DNA of 64,000 nucleotides, from assembly GCF_020859565.1 (NCBI RefSeq), contig NZ_JAJHUO010000026.1, forward strand, positions 28,079-92,078. Direction: 5' to 3'. The position numbers were made by a program, and so were the translations under genes. Numbering within the stretch: the stretch's first letter is position 1; each line of letters begins with the position of its first letter. This stretch comes from Saccharothrix luteola. GTDB taxonomy: Bacteria > Actinomycetota > Actinomycetes > Mycobacteriales > Pseudonocardiaceae. The notes below the pieces were generated by a model. That model made no database searches, was not told where the DNA came from, and saw only the letters and a list, made by a program, of their open reading frames with translations. Positions 41,565 through 49,543 of this stretch are shown piece after piece.

Positions 41565-42998
41565 CTAGAGGATGGGCTCCGGCACGTAGCCGGCGGCGGC
41601 CGGGTACTCCGCCAGCACGTCCTCGACCTGCCGCACCACGTCCGCGACCTGGTGCTCGGCCACGCCGGTGAACGACAGGCGGTCGGCCAGCAGGCCGTCC
41701 AGGGCGGCGCGGTCCAGCGGCAGGCGCTCGTCGGCGGCGAGCCGGTCCAGCAGGTCGTTCTCGGCCAGGCCCTGCTCGCGCATGGCCAGCGCCACCGCGA
41801 CGGCGTGCTCCTTGATGGCCTCGTGCGCCGTCTCCCGGCCCACGCCCGCCCGCACCGCCGCCATCAGCACCTTCGTGGTCGCCAGGAACGGCAGGTAGCG
41901 GTCCAGCTCGCGGGCGACGACGGCCGGGTAGGCGCCGAACTCGTCCAGCACCGTGATGAACGTCTCCAGCAGCCCGTCGAAGGCGAAGAACGCGTCCGGC
42001 AGCGCGACCCGGCGCACCACCGAGCACGACACGTCGCCCTCGTTCCACTGGTCGCCCGACAGCTCGCCGACCATCGACAGGTGACCGCGCAGGATGACCG
42101 CGAAGCCGTTGACCCGCTCGCACGACCGGGTGTTCATCTTGTGCGGCATCGCGCTGGAGCCGACCTGGCCCGGCTTGAAGCCCTCGGTGACCAGCTCGTG
42201 GCCCGCCATCAGCCGGATCGTCTTGGCCAGCGACGACGGTCCCGCGGCCAGCTGCACGAGGGTCGAGACGACGTCGAAGTCGAGCGACCGGGGGTAGACC
42301 TGGCCGACGCTGGTCAGCACGGTGGTGAAGCCGAGGTGGCCCGCGACGCTCCGCTCCAGCTCGACCAGCTTGTCGCGGTCGCCGTCGAGCAGGTCGAGCA
42401 TGTCCTGGGCGGTGCCGACGGGGCCCTTGACGCCGCGTAGCGGGTAGCGGGCGATCAGCTCGTCCAGCCGGCGGAACGCGGCCAGCAGCTCGTCCGCCGC
42501 GGTGGCGAAGCGCTTGCCGAGCGTGGTGGCCTGCGCGGCGACGTTGTGCGAGCGGCCCGCCATCACCAGGTCGGTGTGCTCGGCGGCACGGCGGGCCAGG
42601 CGCGCCAGGACGGCCGCCGTCTTGCCGCGCACGTGCTCCAGCGACCGCAGCACCTGCAGCTGCTCGACGTTCTCGGTGAGGTCGCGCGAGGTCATGCCCT
42701 TGTGCACGTGCTCGTGCCCGGCCAGCGCGTTGAACTCCTCGATGCGCGCCTTCACGTCGTGCCGGGTGACGCGCTCGCGCTCGGCGATGGAGGCCAGGTC
42801 GACCTGCTCGACCACCCGCTCGTAGTCCGCGACGGCCTCGGCGGGCACGTCGATGCCGAGCTCGGCCTGCGCCTTGAGCACGGCGAGCCACAGCCGCCGC
42901 TCCAGCACGACCTTGTGCTCGGCGGACCACAGCGTGGCCAGCCCGGTGGAGGCGTAGCGACCGGCGAGGACATTGGCGATGCGGGGCTTGACCGTCAC
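41565..42998 (-). CDS. purB: adenylosuccinate lyase
   Basis: A 477-residue fumarase/aspartase superfamily enzyme that removes fumarate from SAICAR and from adenylosuccinate, acting in both arms of purine synthesis. The superfamily signature GSSAMPHKMN is intact. TSRDLTENVEQLQVL and AGRSHNVAAQATTLGKR supply the substrate-binding His residues. Length is normal for the actinobacterial/PurB type. GTG start. It stands between an ABC importer lipoprotein (convergent) and a sigma-factor pair, and is on the same strand as the other pur genes. Confidence 0.96.
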   Translation of the reverse strand: MTVKPRIANVLAGRYASTGLATLWSAEHKVVLERRLWLAVLKAQAELGIDVPAEAVADYERVVEQVDLASIAERERVTRHDVKARIEEFNALAGHEHVHKGMTSRDLTENVEQLQVLRSLEHVRGKTAAVLARLARRAAEHTDLVMAGRSHNVAAQATTLGKRFATAADELLAAFRRLDELIARYPLRGVKGPVGTAQDMLDLLDGDRDKLVELERSVAGHLGFTTVLTSVGQVYPRSLDFDVVSTLVQLAAGPSSLAKTIRLMAGHELVTEGFKPGQVGSSAMPHKMNTRSCERVNGFAVILRGHLSMVGELSGDQWNEGDVSCSVVRRVALPDAFFAFDGLLETFITVLDEFGAYPAVVARELDRYLPFLATTKVLMAAVRAGVGRETAHEAIKEHAVAVALAMREQGLAENDLLDRLAADERLPLDRAALDGLLADRLSFTGVAEHQVADVVRQVEDVLAEYPAAAGYVPEPIL

Positions 42999-43045
42999 GT
43001 GACCAGCTTATTTCGCCCGGACGGGCGACCCGACGCCGGGGAGCG

Positions 43046-43843
43046 TCAGGGCAGGGCCAGGTTCGGGTCGGTGGCCAGCCGCACCAGCTGGTCGACCGTC
43101 AGCGCGACCCTCGGCAGCTCCGAGCCCGCACCCGGGTCGTACCGGTAGGCGGTGACCTGCACGACCGAACCGTCCGCGCGCTGGTGCACCACCGCGCGGG
43201 ACAGCACCACCTTGGTGGCCGGGTCCCCGGTCACGCCGGCCGCGAACCGGGTGCCGTCCTCGCGCCACTGCGGTTCGTCGCACTCGACCTCGTCGCAGAA
43301 CCGGTCGAAGGGGTCCCGCCCCGAAGGCGCGGTCAACCGCACCACCACCCCGCTCGGACCGACCCGGTCGATGAACTGCACGATCGCGCTGAAGTGCACC
43401 GGATCCGCGTCCAGCACCTCGTTGACCTGCACGGCCGTCACCTTCGCCTCCGGCACGACCTCGACGAACCGCCCGGTCAGGTAGCCGGAGAGGAACGACT
43501 TGACGCCGGGCGCGGACACCGACGCGGTGGTGGACGGCGACGCGGTCGTGGGCAGCGGTGCGGTCGTGGGCGGCGGTTCGGCACCGGGGGACGGTGCCGG
43601 GGACACCGCGGTCGTCAGCACCGGCCCGCTCGCCGCGTCGACCACCGTCCGCTGCTCCAGCACGCCGGGCAGGGTCAGCACCGTGCCGGTGAGCGCGAGC
43701 GTCACCAGCGCCACGGCCACGAGCGCGCGCCGCCGCCTGCGCTCGTGCCTGCCGCGCTGGATCAGCTCGTCCGCGTCGAAGTCCAGCGGCGGCTCGTCAC
43801 CGACCGCGGCCCGCAACCCCTCCCGCAGGTCTGCCTCGCTCAT
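43046..43843 (-). CDS. membrane protein coupled to a SigE-family sigma factor (second pair)
   Basis: A 265-residue protein. The N-terminal cytosolic stretch has VGDEPPLDFDADELIQRGRHERRRRR, and one helix lies at about 40-60. The extracellular region is Pro/Ser/Thr-rich for 50 residues, followed by a domain with FCDEVECDEPQW (two cysteines). Its beginning (LREGLRAAVGDEPPL) resembles that of the partner at 6.6-7.4 kb (LAAAFGDEPPL), which supports a common role despite different outer domains. The ATG overlaps the sigma stop (ATGA). Likely anti-sigma or sensor. No named family is recognised. Confidence 0.7.
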   Translation of the reverse strand: MSEADLREGLRAAVGDEPPLDFDADELIQRGRHERRRRRALVAVALVTLALTGTVLTLPGVLEQRTVVDAASGPVLTTAVSPAPSPGAEPPPTTAPLPTTASPSTTASVSAPGVKSFLSGYLTGRFVEVVPEAKVTAVQVNEVLDADPVHFSAIVQFIDRVGPSGVVVRLTAPSGRDPFDRFCDEVECDEPQWREDGTRFAAGVTGDPATKVVLSRAVVHQRADGSVVQVTAYRYDPGAGSELPRVALTVDQLVRLATDPNLALP

Positions 43844-44370
43844 GACGCCACCACCGCCCCTCGCTGGAGTTCCTCGACCGCCACGCGCAGCGCCACCAGC
43901 CCGCGTGCCGTCTGGCTCTTGACCGTGCCCTCGGTGCAGCCCATCGCCACCGCGACCTCGCTCACCGGCAGGTCCTCGAAGTACCGCAGGACCAGCACGG
44001 CCCGCTGGCGCGGCGGCACCCGCAGCAGCGCCGCGTGCACCAGGTCGCGCGCCCACAGCCGCTCGCCCGCCCGGTCCGGGTCCGCCGCCGCGTCGGCGAC
44101 GTCGGGCAGCTCGCCGTCCCGCTGCTCGGCCCGCCGCCACGGTCTGCGCTTCTCGTCCAGCCACGTGCGCAGCAGCACCTTGCGCGCGTACCCCGACGCG
44201 TTGTCCCGCCACTCGATCCGGTGCCACGCCTGGTACAGCTTGAGCAGGCTGGCCTGCATCAGGTCCTCGGCCGTGTGCCAGTCGCCGCAGAACAGGTACG
44301 CCGTGCGCCGCAACGACGCGGCGTGGCCCACCGCGAACTCACGGAAGCCCTGCTCCTCGGCCTTGCGCAT
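43840..44370 (-). CDS. SigE-family (ECF-like) sigma factor (second pair)
   Basis: A 176-residue sigma factor. Region 2 reads LRRTAYLFCGDWHTAEDLMQASLLKLYQAW, and region 4 VSEVAVAMGCTEGTVKSQTARGLVAL. The ATG at 44370 gives the family-typical start and has GAAGGGGA about nine bases upstream. It is coupled to the following membrane protein. Closely similar in layout to the factors at 7.4 and 46.2 kb, but the proteins differ enough to be old paralogues. Confidence 0.9.
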   Translation of the reverse strand: MRKAEEQGFREFAVGHAASLRRTAYLFCGDWHTAEDLMQASLLKLYQAWHRIEWRDNASGYARKVLLRTWLDEKRRPWRRAEQRDGELPDVADAAADPDRAGERLWARDLVHAALLRVPPRQRAVLVLRYFEDLPVSEVAVAMGCTEGTVKSQTARGLVALRVAVEELQRGAVVAS

Positions 44371-44418
44371 GCGATCCGGTCCCCTTCCGCGCCCCACCCC
44401 CTTCCACGCGGCGGGGTG

Positions 44419-45003
44419 TCAGCGGGGTTGCATCGACTTGCCGAGCATCCGCCGCGCGGCGGCCCTGGGGTCCGGGCTGATCTCGATGAGCGCGTTCACC
44501 ACGGCGCCGTCGACCAGCGCGATCAGCTCTTCGACGCGTTCGCGGCTGACCGGCTGACCGGCCCGGGCGAAGATGTCGAACAGCAGGGAGTGCAGTTCGC
44601 CGGACATCCGGCGCATCAACGGCCGCAGGTAGGGCCGCCTGCCCGTGGCGACGAGGCGTTCGTAGCGCAGCAGGACGGCTTCGGCGTCGCGGTCGCCGGG
44701 CGGTCCGAGCAGCAGGTCGAGCACGAGCTCGACGAACGCGTCGCCGCCGCACTCGCGCGGGTCCAGCTCGTCCAGCCTGGCCTTGCCGTAGGCCAGCTCG
44801 GCGTTGCCCTGGAACTCCAGGGCCGCGGTCACCAGGTCGTCGAGCGAGTCGAAGTAGTACGTGGTGGAGGCCAGCGGCAGGCCCGCGCGCTCGGCGACGG
44901 CGCGGTGCCGGATCGCGTCGAAGCCGCCGTCGACCAGGAGGCCGGCGGCGGCTTCGACCAGCGCCTGGCGCCGGCGTTCGCCCTTCGGCGTTGCGGCTGT
45001 CAT
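44419..45003 (-). CDS. TetR-family regulator
   Basis: A 194-residue repressor-type protein. The helix-turn-helix FDAIRHRAVAERAGLPLASTTYYFDSLDDLV lies at residues about 25-57 and a helical ligand-binding domain follows. It is encoded 13 bases after an SMR exporter gene on the same strand. A palindrome upstream of that exporter is the likely operator, so exporter and repressor form an autoregulated drug- or guanidinium-response operon. The ATG at 45003 avoids an N-terminal extension lying in the exporter's coding region. Confidence 0.88.
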   Translation of the reverse strand: MTAATPKGERRRQALVEAAAGLLVDGGFDAIRHRAVAERAGLPLASTTYYFDSLDDLVTAALEFQGNAELAYGKARLDELDPRECGGDAFVELVLDLLLGPPGDRDAEAVLLRYERLVATGRRPYLRPLMRRMSGELHSLLFDIFARAGQPVSRERVEELIALVDGAVVNALIEISPDPRAAARRMLGKSMQPR

Positions 45004-45016
45004 TGCAGGAAAGGTA

Positions 45017-45340
45017 CTAGTGCCCGCCGCCGGCCAGGTTGAGGCCGATGACACCGCTGACGATGAGGCCGAGGGAGACCAGCTTGATCGTGCTGACGCC
45101 GTCGCCGAGCCAGATCATGCCGATCACGGCGGTGAGCGCCGCACCGATCCCGGTCCACACCGCGTACGCCGGTCCGGCGGGCAGCTGCTTCATGGCCCAC
45201 GCCAGCCCGGCGAAGCTGATCAGCGCGAACACCGCGAACGCCACCGTCCACCACAGCCTGCTGAAGCCGTCGGACAGCTTCAGCGCGACCGCCCAGCCCG
45301 CCTCGAAGAAGCCGGACACGATGAGCACGGCCCACGCCAT
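45017..45340 (-). CDS. small multidrug resistance (SMR) family exporter, Gdx/SugE-like
   Basis: A 107-residue four-helix membrane protein. The essential acidic residue is Glu13 (SGFFEAGWAVALK), the position used in the Gdx/SugE guanidinium exporters (Glu14 in EmrE). WTGIGAALTAVIGMIWLGD forms the third to fourth helix region. It acts as an antiparallel dimer exchanging protons for a cationic substrate. The ATG at 45340 has GAGGTGG six bases upstream. First gene of a two-gene operon with tetR. Whether the substrate is guanidinium or a quaternary ammonium drug is not decided by the sequence. Confidence 0.88.
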   Translation of the reverse strand: MAWAVLIVSGFFEAGWAVALKLSDGFSRLWWTVAFAVFALISFAGLAWAMKQLPAGPAYAVWTGIGAALTAVIGMIWLGDGVSTIKLVSLGLIVSGVIGLNLAGGGH

Positions 45341-45368
45341 GACGACCACCTCCCAATCTGGCACAAAC

Positions 45369-45386
45369 GTACCAGATTTGTGGTAC
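45369..45386. promoter_or_regulatory. palindromic operator of the SMR-tetR operon
   Basis: GTACCA (45369-45374), six bases, TGGTAC (45381-45386): a perfect 6+6 dyad 29 bases upstream of the exporter start. On the coding strand CTGGTACGTTTG gives an overlapping -10-like TACGTT. TetR binding here would block RNA polymerase. No guanidine riboswitch-like fold fits the short leader. Confidence 0.6.
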
Positions 45387-45427
45387 GCCGGTACCGGAAT
45401 GGCCGGTGATCCCGCTCTCCGCGACTG

Positions 45428-46183
45428 CTAGAACCGGGCGGCGAGCCGTTCCGCGAGCTTCGCCAGGTCGTCCGTCAGCGGACCCTCCGACGAGCCCTGC
45501 TCCGGCCGGCTGAGCACGTACAGCTCCCGGCCGTCGGACGTCTCGGCGCTCGCGTACGCCCGCGAGTCGGCCGTCACCAGCTCGGCCGTGCCCGCCGGTG
45601 CGAGCACCGCGGACACCGTGCCGTAGACGCTGCCGTCGCGCACCAGGAAGCTCGCGCCCCGCGCGTCGGTCGGGCAGTCGGCCACGGCGGGCGCGGCCTG
45701 GTCGGCGTTGGCGACCGAGAGCTCGTCGGCGAGGGCGACGGCGAGCTCCCGGTCCACCTCAACGCACCCGCGTTGGGCGCTGCCGGTCGCGGTGCGACCG
45801 GCGCTCCCCCATGGCTCGTCCCCCTGCGTAGACGGGTCATCGGGGATGCTCTCGGGCGGATTTCCACCGCTGCGGTCCGACGGCGCGTCCTTCGACCGCA
45901 CCTCCGGCTCGCCGGCGCTGAAAGGAGTGACGTTAGGGGACGAAGCCCGCTCAGCGGAACCCGCGGCGGTCGAGTCGCCGCTCGTGGTCCCCCAGAGGTT
46001 CGCGGTGACGGCCAGGCCGCCGAACACGAGCACGAGCGCGATGGCGGACCCGACCGCGATGCCCGACCTGCGCCGGGCGGTCGCGCGCGCCGAGGCGGAC
46101 CGGACGGCGTCCACGTCGAAGGACGGGGGCGGCGCGTCCCGGGCCGCGTCGCGGAACAGCTCGCCGAGCTTCTGCTCGTCCAC
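45428..46183 (-). CDS. membrane protein coupled to a SigE-family sigma factor (third pair)
   Basis: A 251-residue protein. The cytosolic N-terminus is MDEQKLGELFRDAARDAPPPSFDVDAVR, and one helix lies at about 42-62 (IAVGSAIALVLVFGGLAV). A low-complexity Ser/Asp/Pro stretch leads to an outer domain with RGCVEVD and VADCPTD cysteines. GTG start 17 bases after the sigma stop. The phrase FRDAARDAPPPSFDVD resembles the N-termini of actinobacterial anti-sigma-like partners, but no zinc motif is seen. Role inferred from layout. Confidence 0.68.
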   Translation of the reverse strand: MDEQKLGELFRDAARDAPPPSFDVDAVRSASARATARRRSGIAVGSAIALVLVFGGLAVTANLWGTTSGDSTAAGSAERASSPNVTPFSAGEPEVRSKDAPSDRSGGNPPESIPDDPSTQGDEPWGSAGRTATGSAQRGCVEVDRELAVALADELSVANADQAAPAVADCPTDARGASFLVRDGSVYGTVSAVLAPAGTAELVTADSRAYASAETSDGRELYVLSRPEQGSSEGPLTDDLAKLAERLAARF

Positions 46184-46200
46184 CTACCTCCTCCTCCCGC

Positions 46201-46719
46201 TCACGACGCCGGCCGCAAGTCGTCGATCGTGTCGCCCAACGCGTCGCGGAGGGCTGCCAGTCCCCTCGAGGTCTGGCTCTTCACCGTGCCTTCGGAACAC
46301 CCGAGCGCCTCGGCCGCCGCCGCGACGTCCAGGCCCTCCAGGAACCTCAGCACGAGCACCGCCCGCTGCCTCGGCGGCACCCGCCGCAAGCCCGCGACCA
46401 GCGCCTCGCGCGTCGCCACCGAGTCGGCCACCTCGCCGTCGCCCGAGGGCTGCTCCGGGACCTCGTCCACGAAGCGCTCCCGCCGCCACGGCCGGCGCGA
46501 CTCGTCGATCACCGCGCGCACCAGGGTCCGGCGGACGTAGGCGTCCAGGGCCTGCTTGTCCCGGACCTTGCGCCACCTGCGGTGCAACGCGACGAACGCG
46601 GTCTGCGCGAAGTCGTCCGCCCGGTGCCAGTCACCACAGAGCAGGAACGCCGTTCGGCGCACGGCCTCCCGGCGAGCCACGAAGTACTCCGCGAACTCCT
46701 GCTCGTCGCGCTGATCCAC
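46201..46719 (-). CDS. SigE-family (ECF-like) sigma factor (third pair)
   Basis: A 172-residue sigma factor. Region 2 reads VRRTAFLLCGDWHRADDFAQTAFVAL, and region 4 VAAAAEALGCSEGTVKSQTSRGLAAL. The GTG at 46719 has GGAGAG eight bases upstream, and longer in-frame starts lack it. It lies next to, and on the same strand as, its presumed membrane partner. Diverges from the threonine-aldolase-like gene, with which it shares a roughly 150-base control region. Confidence 0.9.
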   Translation of the reverse strand: MDQRDEQEFAEYFVARREAVRRTAFLLCGDWHRADDFAQTAFVALHRRWRKVRDKQALDAYVRRTLVRAVIDESRRPWRRERFVDEVPEQPSGDGEVADSVATREALVAGLRRVPPRQRAVLVLRFLEGLDVAAAAEALGCSEGTVKSQTSRGLAALRDALGDTIDDLRPAS

Positions 46720-46871
46720 GCGGACTCTCTCCGCTCGTCGTGCTTGCACTTACCGGACGGAACCGACGGCGCCCACGGTTGCACGCCGGTTCACCGAGAC
46801 TTGCGTCACCCCCATCGTGGTACGGCCGACACGACCGGGTCAGGGCTTGCGCGGTGTGATGTGATCCATTC

Positions 46872-47891
46872 GTGACCCAGCTCTCGCCACTCGACTTCCG
46901 CTCCGACACCGTCACCCAGCCGGATGAGGCCATGAGACTGGCGATGTCCGGCGCCGAGGTCGGCGACGACGTGCTCGACCACGACCCGACCATGCGCCGA
47001 CTCGAAGAACGCGTCGCGGAGCTGTTGGGCGTCGAGGCGGCGCTGTGGGTGCCGTCGGGGTCGATGGGCAACCTGATCGCGCTGACCGTGCACCTGCGGC
47101 CCGGCGACCGGTTCCTCGCGCCGCGCGGCGCGCACGTGCTCGACAACGAGCTCGGCACGGCGGCGTGGATCGCGGGCGGGATGCCGCACCCGTTGGAGTG
47201 CGACGCGGGACCCGGTCGGGCGTCACCCGACGCCGTGCGTGCGGCGGCGGGGACGTCCGGGCCGTACTACACGCTGCGCACGACGCTCCTGTGCCTGGAG
47301 AACACGCACAACGCGGCCGGCGGGGCCGTGACGCAGCCCGACGAGCACGCGTTGCTGGTGTCCGCGGCACGGGAGACCGGCCTGCGCGTGCACCTCGACG
47401 GCGCGCGGTTGTGGAACGCGGCCGTGGCGCTCGGGCTGCCGCCCGCGGCGTTGGCGGTCGGGGTGGACACGGTGCAGGTGTGCCTGTCGAAGGGGCTCGG
47501 CGCGCCGGTCGGGTCGGTGGTCGCCGGGTCGTCGTCCTTCGTCACGGAGGCGCGGCGGGTGCGCAAGATGCTCGGCGGCGGCGTGCGGCAGGGTGGCGTG
47601 CTGGCCGCCGCGGGGCTGGTGGGGTTGGGTCGCATCGACGACCTCGCGCACGACCACGCGAACGCCCGCACGTTGGCCCGCGGACTGACCGAGCTCGGCT
47701 GGCAGGTGGACGAGCCGGAGACCAACATCGTCCTGGCGGGCGTGCCGGACCTGGAGGTGACGTTGACCGGGTTGCGGCACCTGGGCGTGTTCGCCGGGCC
47801 GATGGCGGGCAAGGTGCGGTTCGTGCTGCACCGCGACGTGAACGCGGACGACGTGGCCGAGGCGTTGCGCCGGATCGGGTCGGCGAGCTGA
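46872..47891 (+). CDS. threonine aldolase family PLP enzyme
   Basis: A 339-residue fold-type I PLP enzyme. The N-terminus DFRSDTVTQPDEAMRLAM and GDDVLDHDPTMRRLEERVAELLG are the low-specificity threonine aldolase pattern. Lys207 in CLSKGLGAPVGS is the cofactor lysine and HLDGARLWNA holds the Asp that contacts the pyridine. It would split threonine or allo-threonine to glycine and acetaldehyde. The GTG start has no clear ribosome site. The HAD phosphatase gene follows after one base and is probably cotranscribed. Confidence 0.9.
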   Translation: MTQLSPLDFRSDTVTQPDEAMRLAMSGAEVGDDVLDHDPTMRRLEERVAELLGVEAALWVPSGSMGNLIALTVHLRPGDRFLAPRGAHVLDNELGTAAWIAGGMPHPLECDAGPGRASPDAVRAAAGTSGPYYTLRTTLLCLENTHNAAGGAVTQPDEHALLVSAARETGLRVHLDGARLWNAAVALGLPPAALAVGVDTVQVCLSKGLGAPVGSVVAGSSSFVTEARRVRKMLGGGVRQGGVLAAAGLVGLGRIDDLAHDHANARTLARGLTELGWQVDEPETNIVLAGVPDLEVTLTGLRHLGVFAGPMAGKVRFVLHRDVNADDVAEALRRIGSAS

Positions 47892-47892
47892 C

Positions 47893-48474
47893 GTGCGCTG
47901 GGTGGTGTTCGACTACGGCGAGGTGATCAGCGAGCCGACCCGGGAGCTGCCCGCGCTGGCCGCGCTGCTCGGGGTGTCGGTCGAGGACTTCTCCCGCGGG
48001 TACTGGACCGCGCGGGACGCCTACGACGAAGGTCAGTCCGACCTGGAGTACTGGCGCGCGGTCGGAGCCTCCGTGGACGTGGCCGTCGACGAGGCGCTGG
48101 CCGGGCGGCTGACCGAGGTGGACGTGCGCGGGTGGTTGCGGCCTGCTCCCGGCGCGGTGGAGCTGGTGGCCGAGCTGGCGTCGGCGGGCGTGCCGCTGGC
48201 GCTGCTGTCGAACGCGCCCGTGTCGTTCGCGCGGACCGCCGAGCGCGAGCCGTGGACCAGGCACTTCCGGCACCTGGTGTTCTCCGGCGACCTCGGCGTG
48301 GCCAAGCCGGACCCGCGGATCTTCGCCGCGTTGGCGGAGCGGGTCGGTGCGCGGCCGGCGGACTGCGTGTTCTTCGACGACCGGCAGGTGAACGTGGAGG
48401 GCGCGGTCGCGGCGGGGCTCCAGGGCGTGCTGTGGCAGGGACCCGTGCACGCGCGGCAGGTGCTCGGGGCTTAG
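47893..48474 (+). CDS. HAD-superfamily hydrolase
   Basis: A 193-residue HAD protein. Motif I is FDYGEVI (nucleophile Asp7, with the usual second Asp replaced by Gly9), motif II LLSNAP, motif III Lys in VAKPDPRIF, motif IV FFDDR. Replacement of the second Asp is typical of the dehalogenase/epoxide-hydrolase-like branch and may mean it is not an ordinary phosphatase. Cap domain at residues about 18-85. GTG start directly after the aldolase stop. Confidence 0.85.
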   Translation: MRWVVFDYGEVISEPTRELPALAALLGVSVEDFSRGYWTARDAYDEGQSDLEYWRAVGASVDVAVDEALAGRLTEVDVRGWLRPAPGAVELVAELASAGVPLALLSNAPVSFARTAEREPWTRHFRHLVFSGDLGVAKPDPRIFAALAERVGARPADCVFFDDRQVNVEGAVAAGLQGVLWQGPVHARQVLGA

Positions 48475-48491
48475 CCGGTGCCGCCGAGGGG

Positions 48492-49244
48492 TCACCGGCC
48501 GCTGTCGGCCCTCGCCGCGCGCAGCTCCTCGCGCAGTTCGGCCAGCTCCGCCCGGACCAGGCGGAGTTCGGCCGCCGTCGCCTGCTCGGCCTCGGTCACC
48601 GACTCCTCGACCCCGCTGAGCCGTTCGACGAGCCAGGACGCGATCGTGCCGGTGATGACACCCAGCAGGGCGATGCCGCCGATCATCAGCAGTGCCGCGA
48701 CCAGGCGACCCTCCCAGGTGACGGGGTAGCGGTCGCCGTAACCGACGGTGGAGATCGTGGTGAGCGTCCACCACGCGGCGTCGCCGAACGTGGTGATCGA
48801 GGCGTCCGGGTGGTGGCGTTCCGCGTCCAGCACGGCGAGTGAGGCGCACAGGCCGACCAGGAAGGTGACGCCCGCGGCGTAGACGCCGACGCGTTGCCGG
48901 AACTTGCCCGCGAACCGCTTGTTGAGCACCTTGAGGACGCTGATCAGCCGCAGCACGCGCAGCTGGCGGACCATCGGCAGCAGGACCGCGAGCAGGTCGA
49001 ACAGGTGGGTGACGAAGAACCTGCGCTTGTCGACGGCCAGCGTGAGGCGCACGGCGTAGTCCACCGCGAAGACCAGCCAGATCAGCCAGAGGACGACCTC
49101 GAGCCCGGCGTGCACGCCTGGGGTCGAGCGGCCGTCGAGGACCTGCCAGGCGTAGACCACCACGAAGAGGACCGCGAGGCCCGTCAGCGGCCACTCGGCG
49201 CGGCGCTCCCACCGGGCGAGGCGTCGTTCATCGGTCTCGAACAC
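48492..49244 (-). CDS. voltage-gated-type potassium channel
   Basis: A 250-residue membrane protein with six predicted helices. The S4-like segment RQLRVLRLISVLKVLNKR (93-110) carries regularly spaced basic residues. The pore helix AAWWTLTTIS leads into the selectivity filter TVGYGD (166-171). The C-terminal 40 residues are a coiled coil (EAEQATAAELRLVRAELAELREE) likely to hold the tetramer. Complete Kv-like single-domain channel. The GTG at 49244 is preferred over upstream codons in low-complexity sequence. It sits 58 bases before a small membrane-protein gene on the same strand. Confidence 0.87.
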   Translation of the reverse strand: MFETDERRLARWERRAEWPLTGLAVLFVVVYAWQVLDGRSTPGVHAGLEVVLWLIWLVFAVDYAVRLTLAVDKRRFFVTHLFDLLAVLLPMVRQLRVLRLISVLKVLNKRFAGKFRQRVGVYAAGVTFLVGLCASLAVLDAERHHPDASITTFGDAAWWTLTTISTVGYGDRYPVTWEGRLVAALLMIGGIALLGVITGTIASWLVERLSGVEESVTEAEQATAAELRLVRAELAELREELRAARADSGR

Positions 49245-49302
49245 CGACCCATGGTGCGGGTCGGCTCGGCGTTTTACCAGCTCGTGGGTCGATCGGGCAG
49301 GG

Positions 49303-49476
49303 TCAGGGCCCCTTGATGCCCTTCGGGCGCTTGTTGCTCTTGATGGCGCCGTACGCGGCGGTACCCAGGAAGAGCACGCCACCGATCACCGCGAGCCAGA
49401 AGACGCCCTCGATCACGGCGCCGAGCACGGTGATCACGAGCCAGGCCGCCAGCAGCCACAGGATTATCCGGACCAT
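49303..49476 (-). CDS. 57-residue two-helix membrane protein
   Basis: A short open frame from ATG 49476 to TGA. It encodes MVRIILWLLAAWLVITVLG, then a short acidic turn (AVIEG), a second helix VFWLAVIGGVLFLGTAAYGA and a strongly basic tail IKSNKRPKGIKGP. Helical hairpin with positive C-terminus inside. Similar tiny membrane proteins are common in actinomycetes and unnamed. The third-codon-position G/C preference is kept throughout, which supports coding. Confidence 0.72.
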   Translation of the reverse strand: MVRIILWLLAAWLVITVLGAVIEGVFWLAVIGGVLFLGTAAYGAIKSNKRPKGIKGP

Positions 49477-49543
49477 GTCATCCGAACGACTGAACCACCG
49501 GATCAGTTCCCCACCTCGGCCCTGATCCGGAGTACAACTGTCA

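Noticed and set aside
45341..45427. Guanidine riboswitch upstream of the SMR exporter
   Set aside because: The gap is only 87 bases, shows no paired domains of any guanidine class, and contains a TetR-type palindrome instead.
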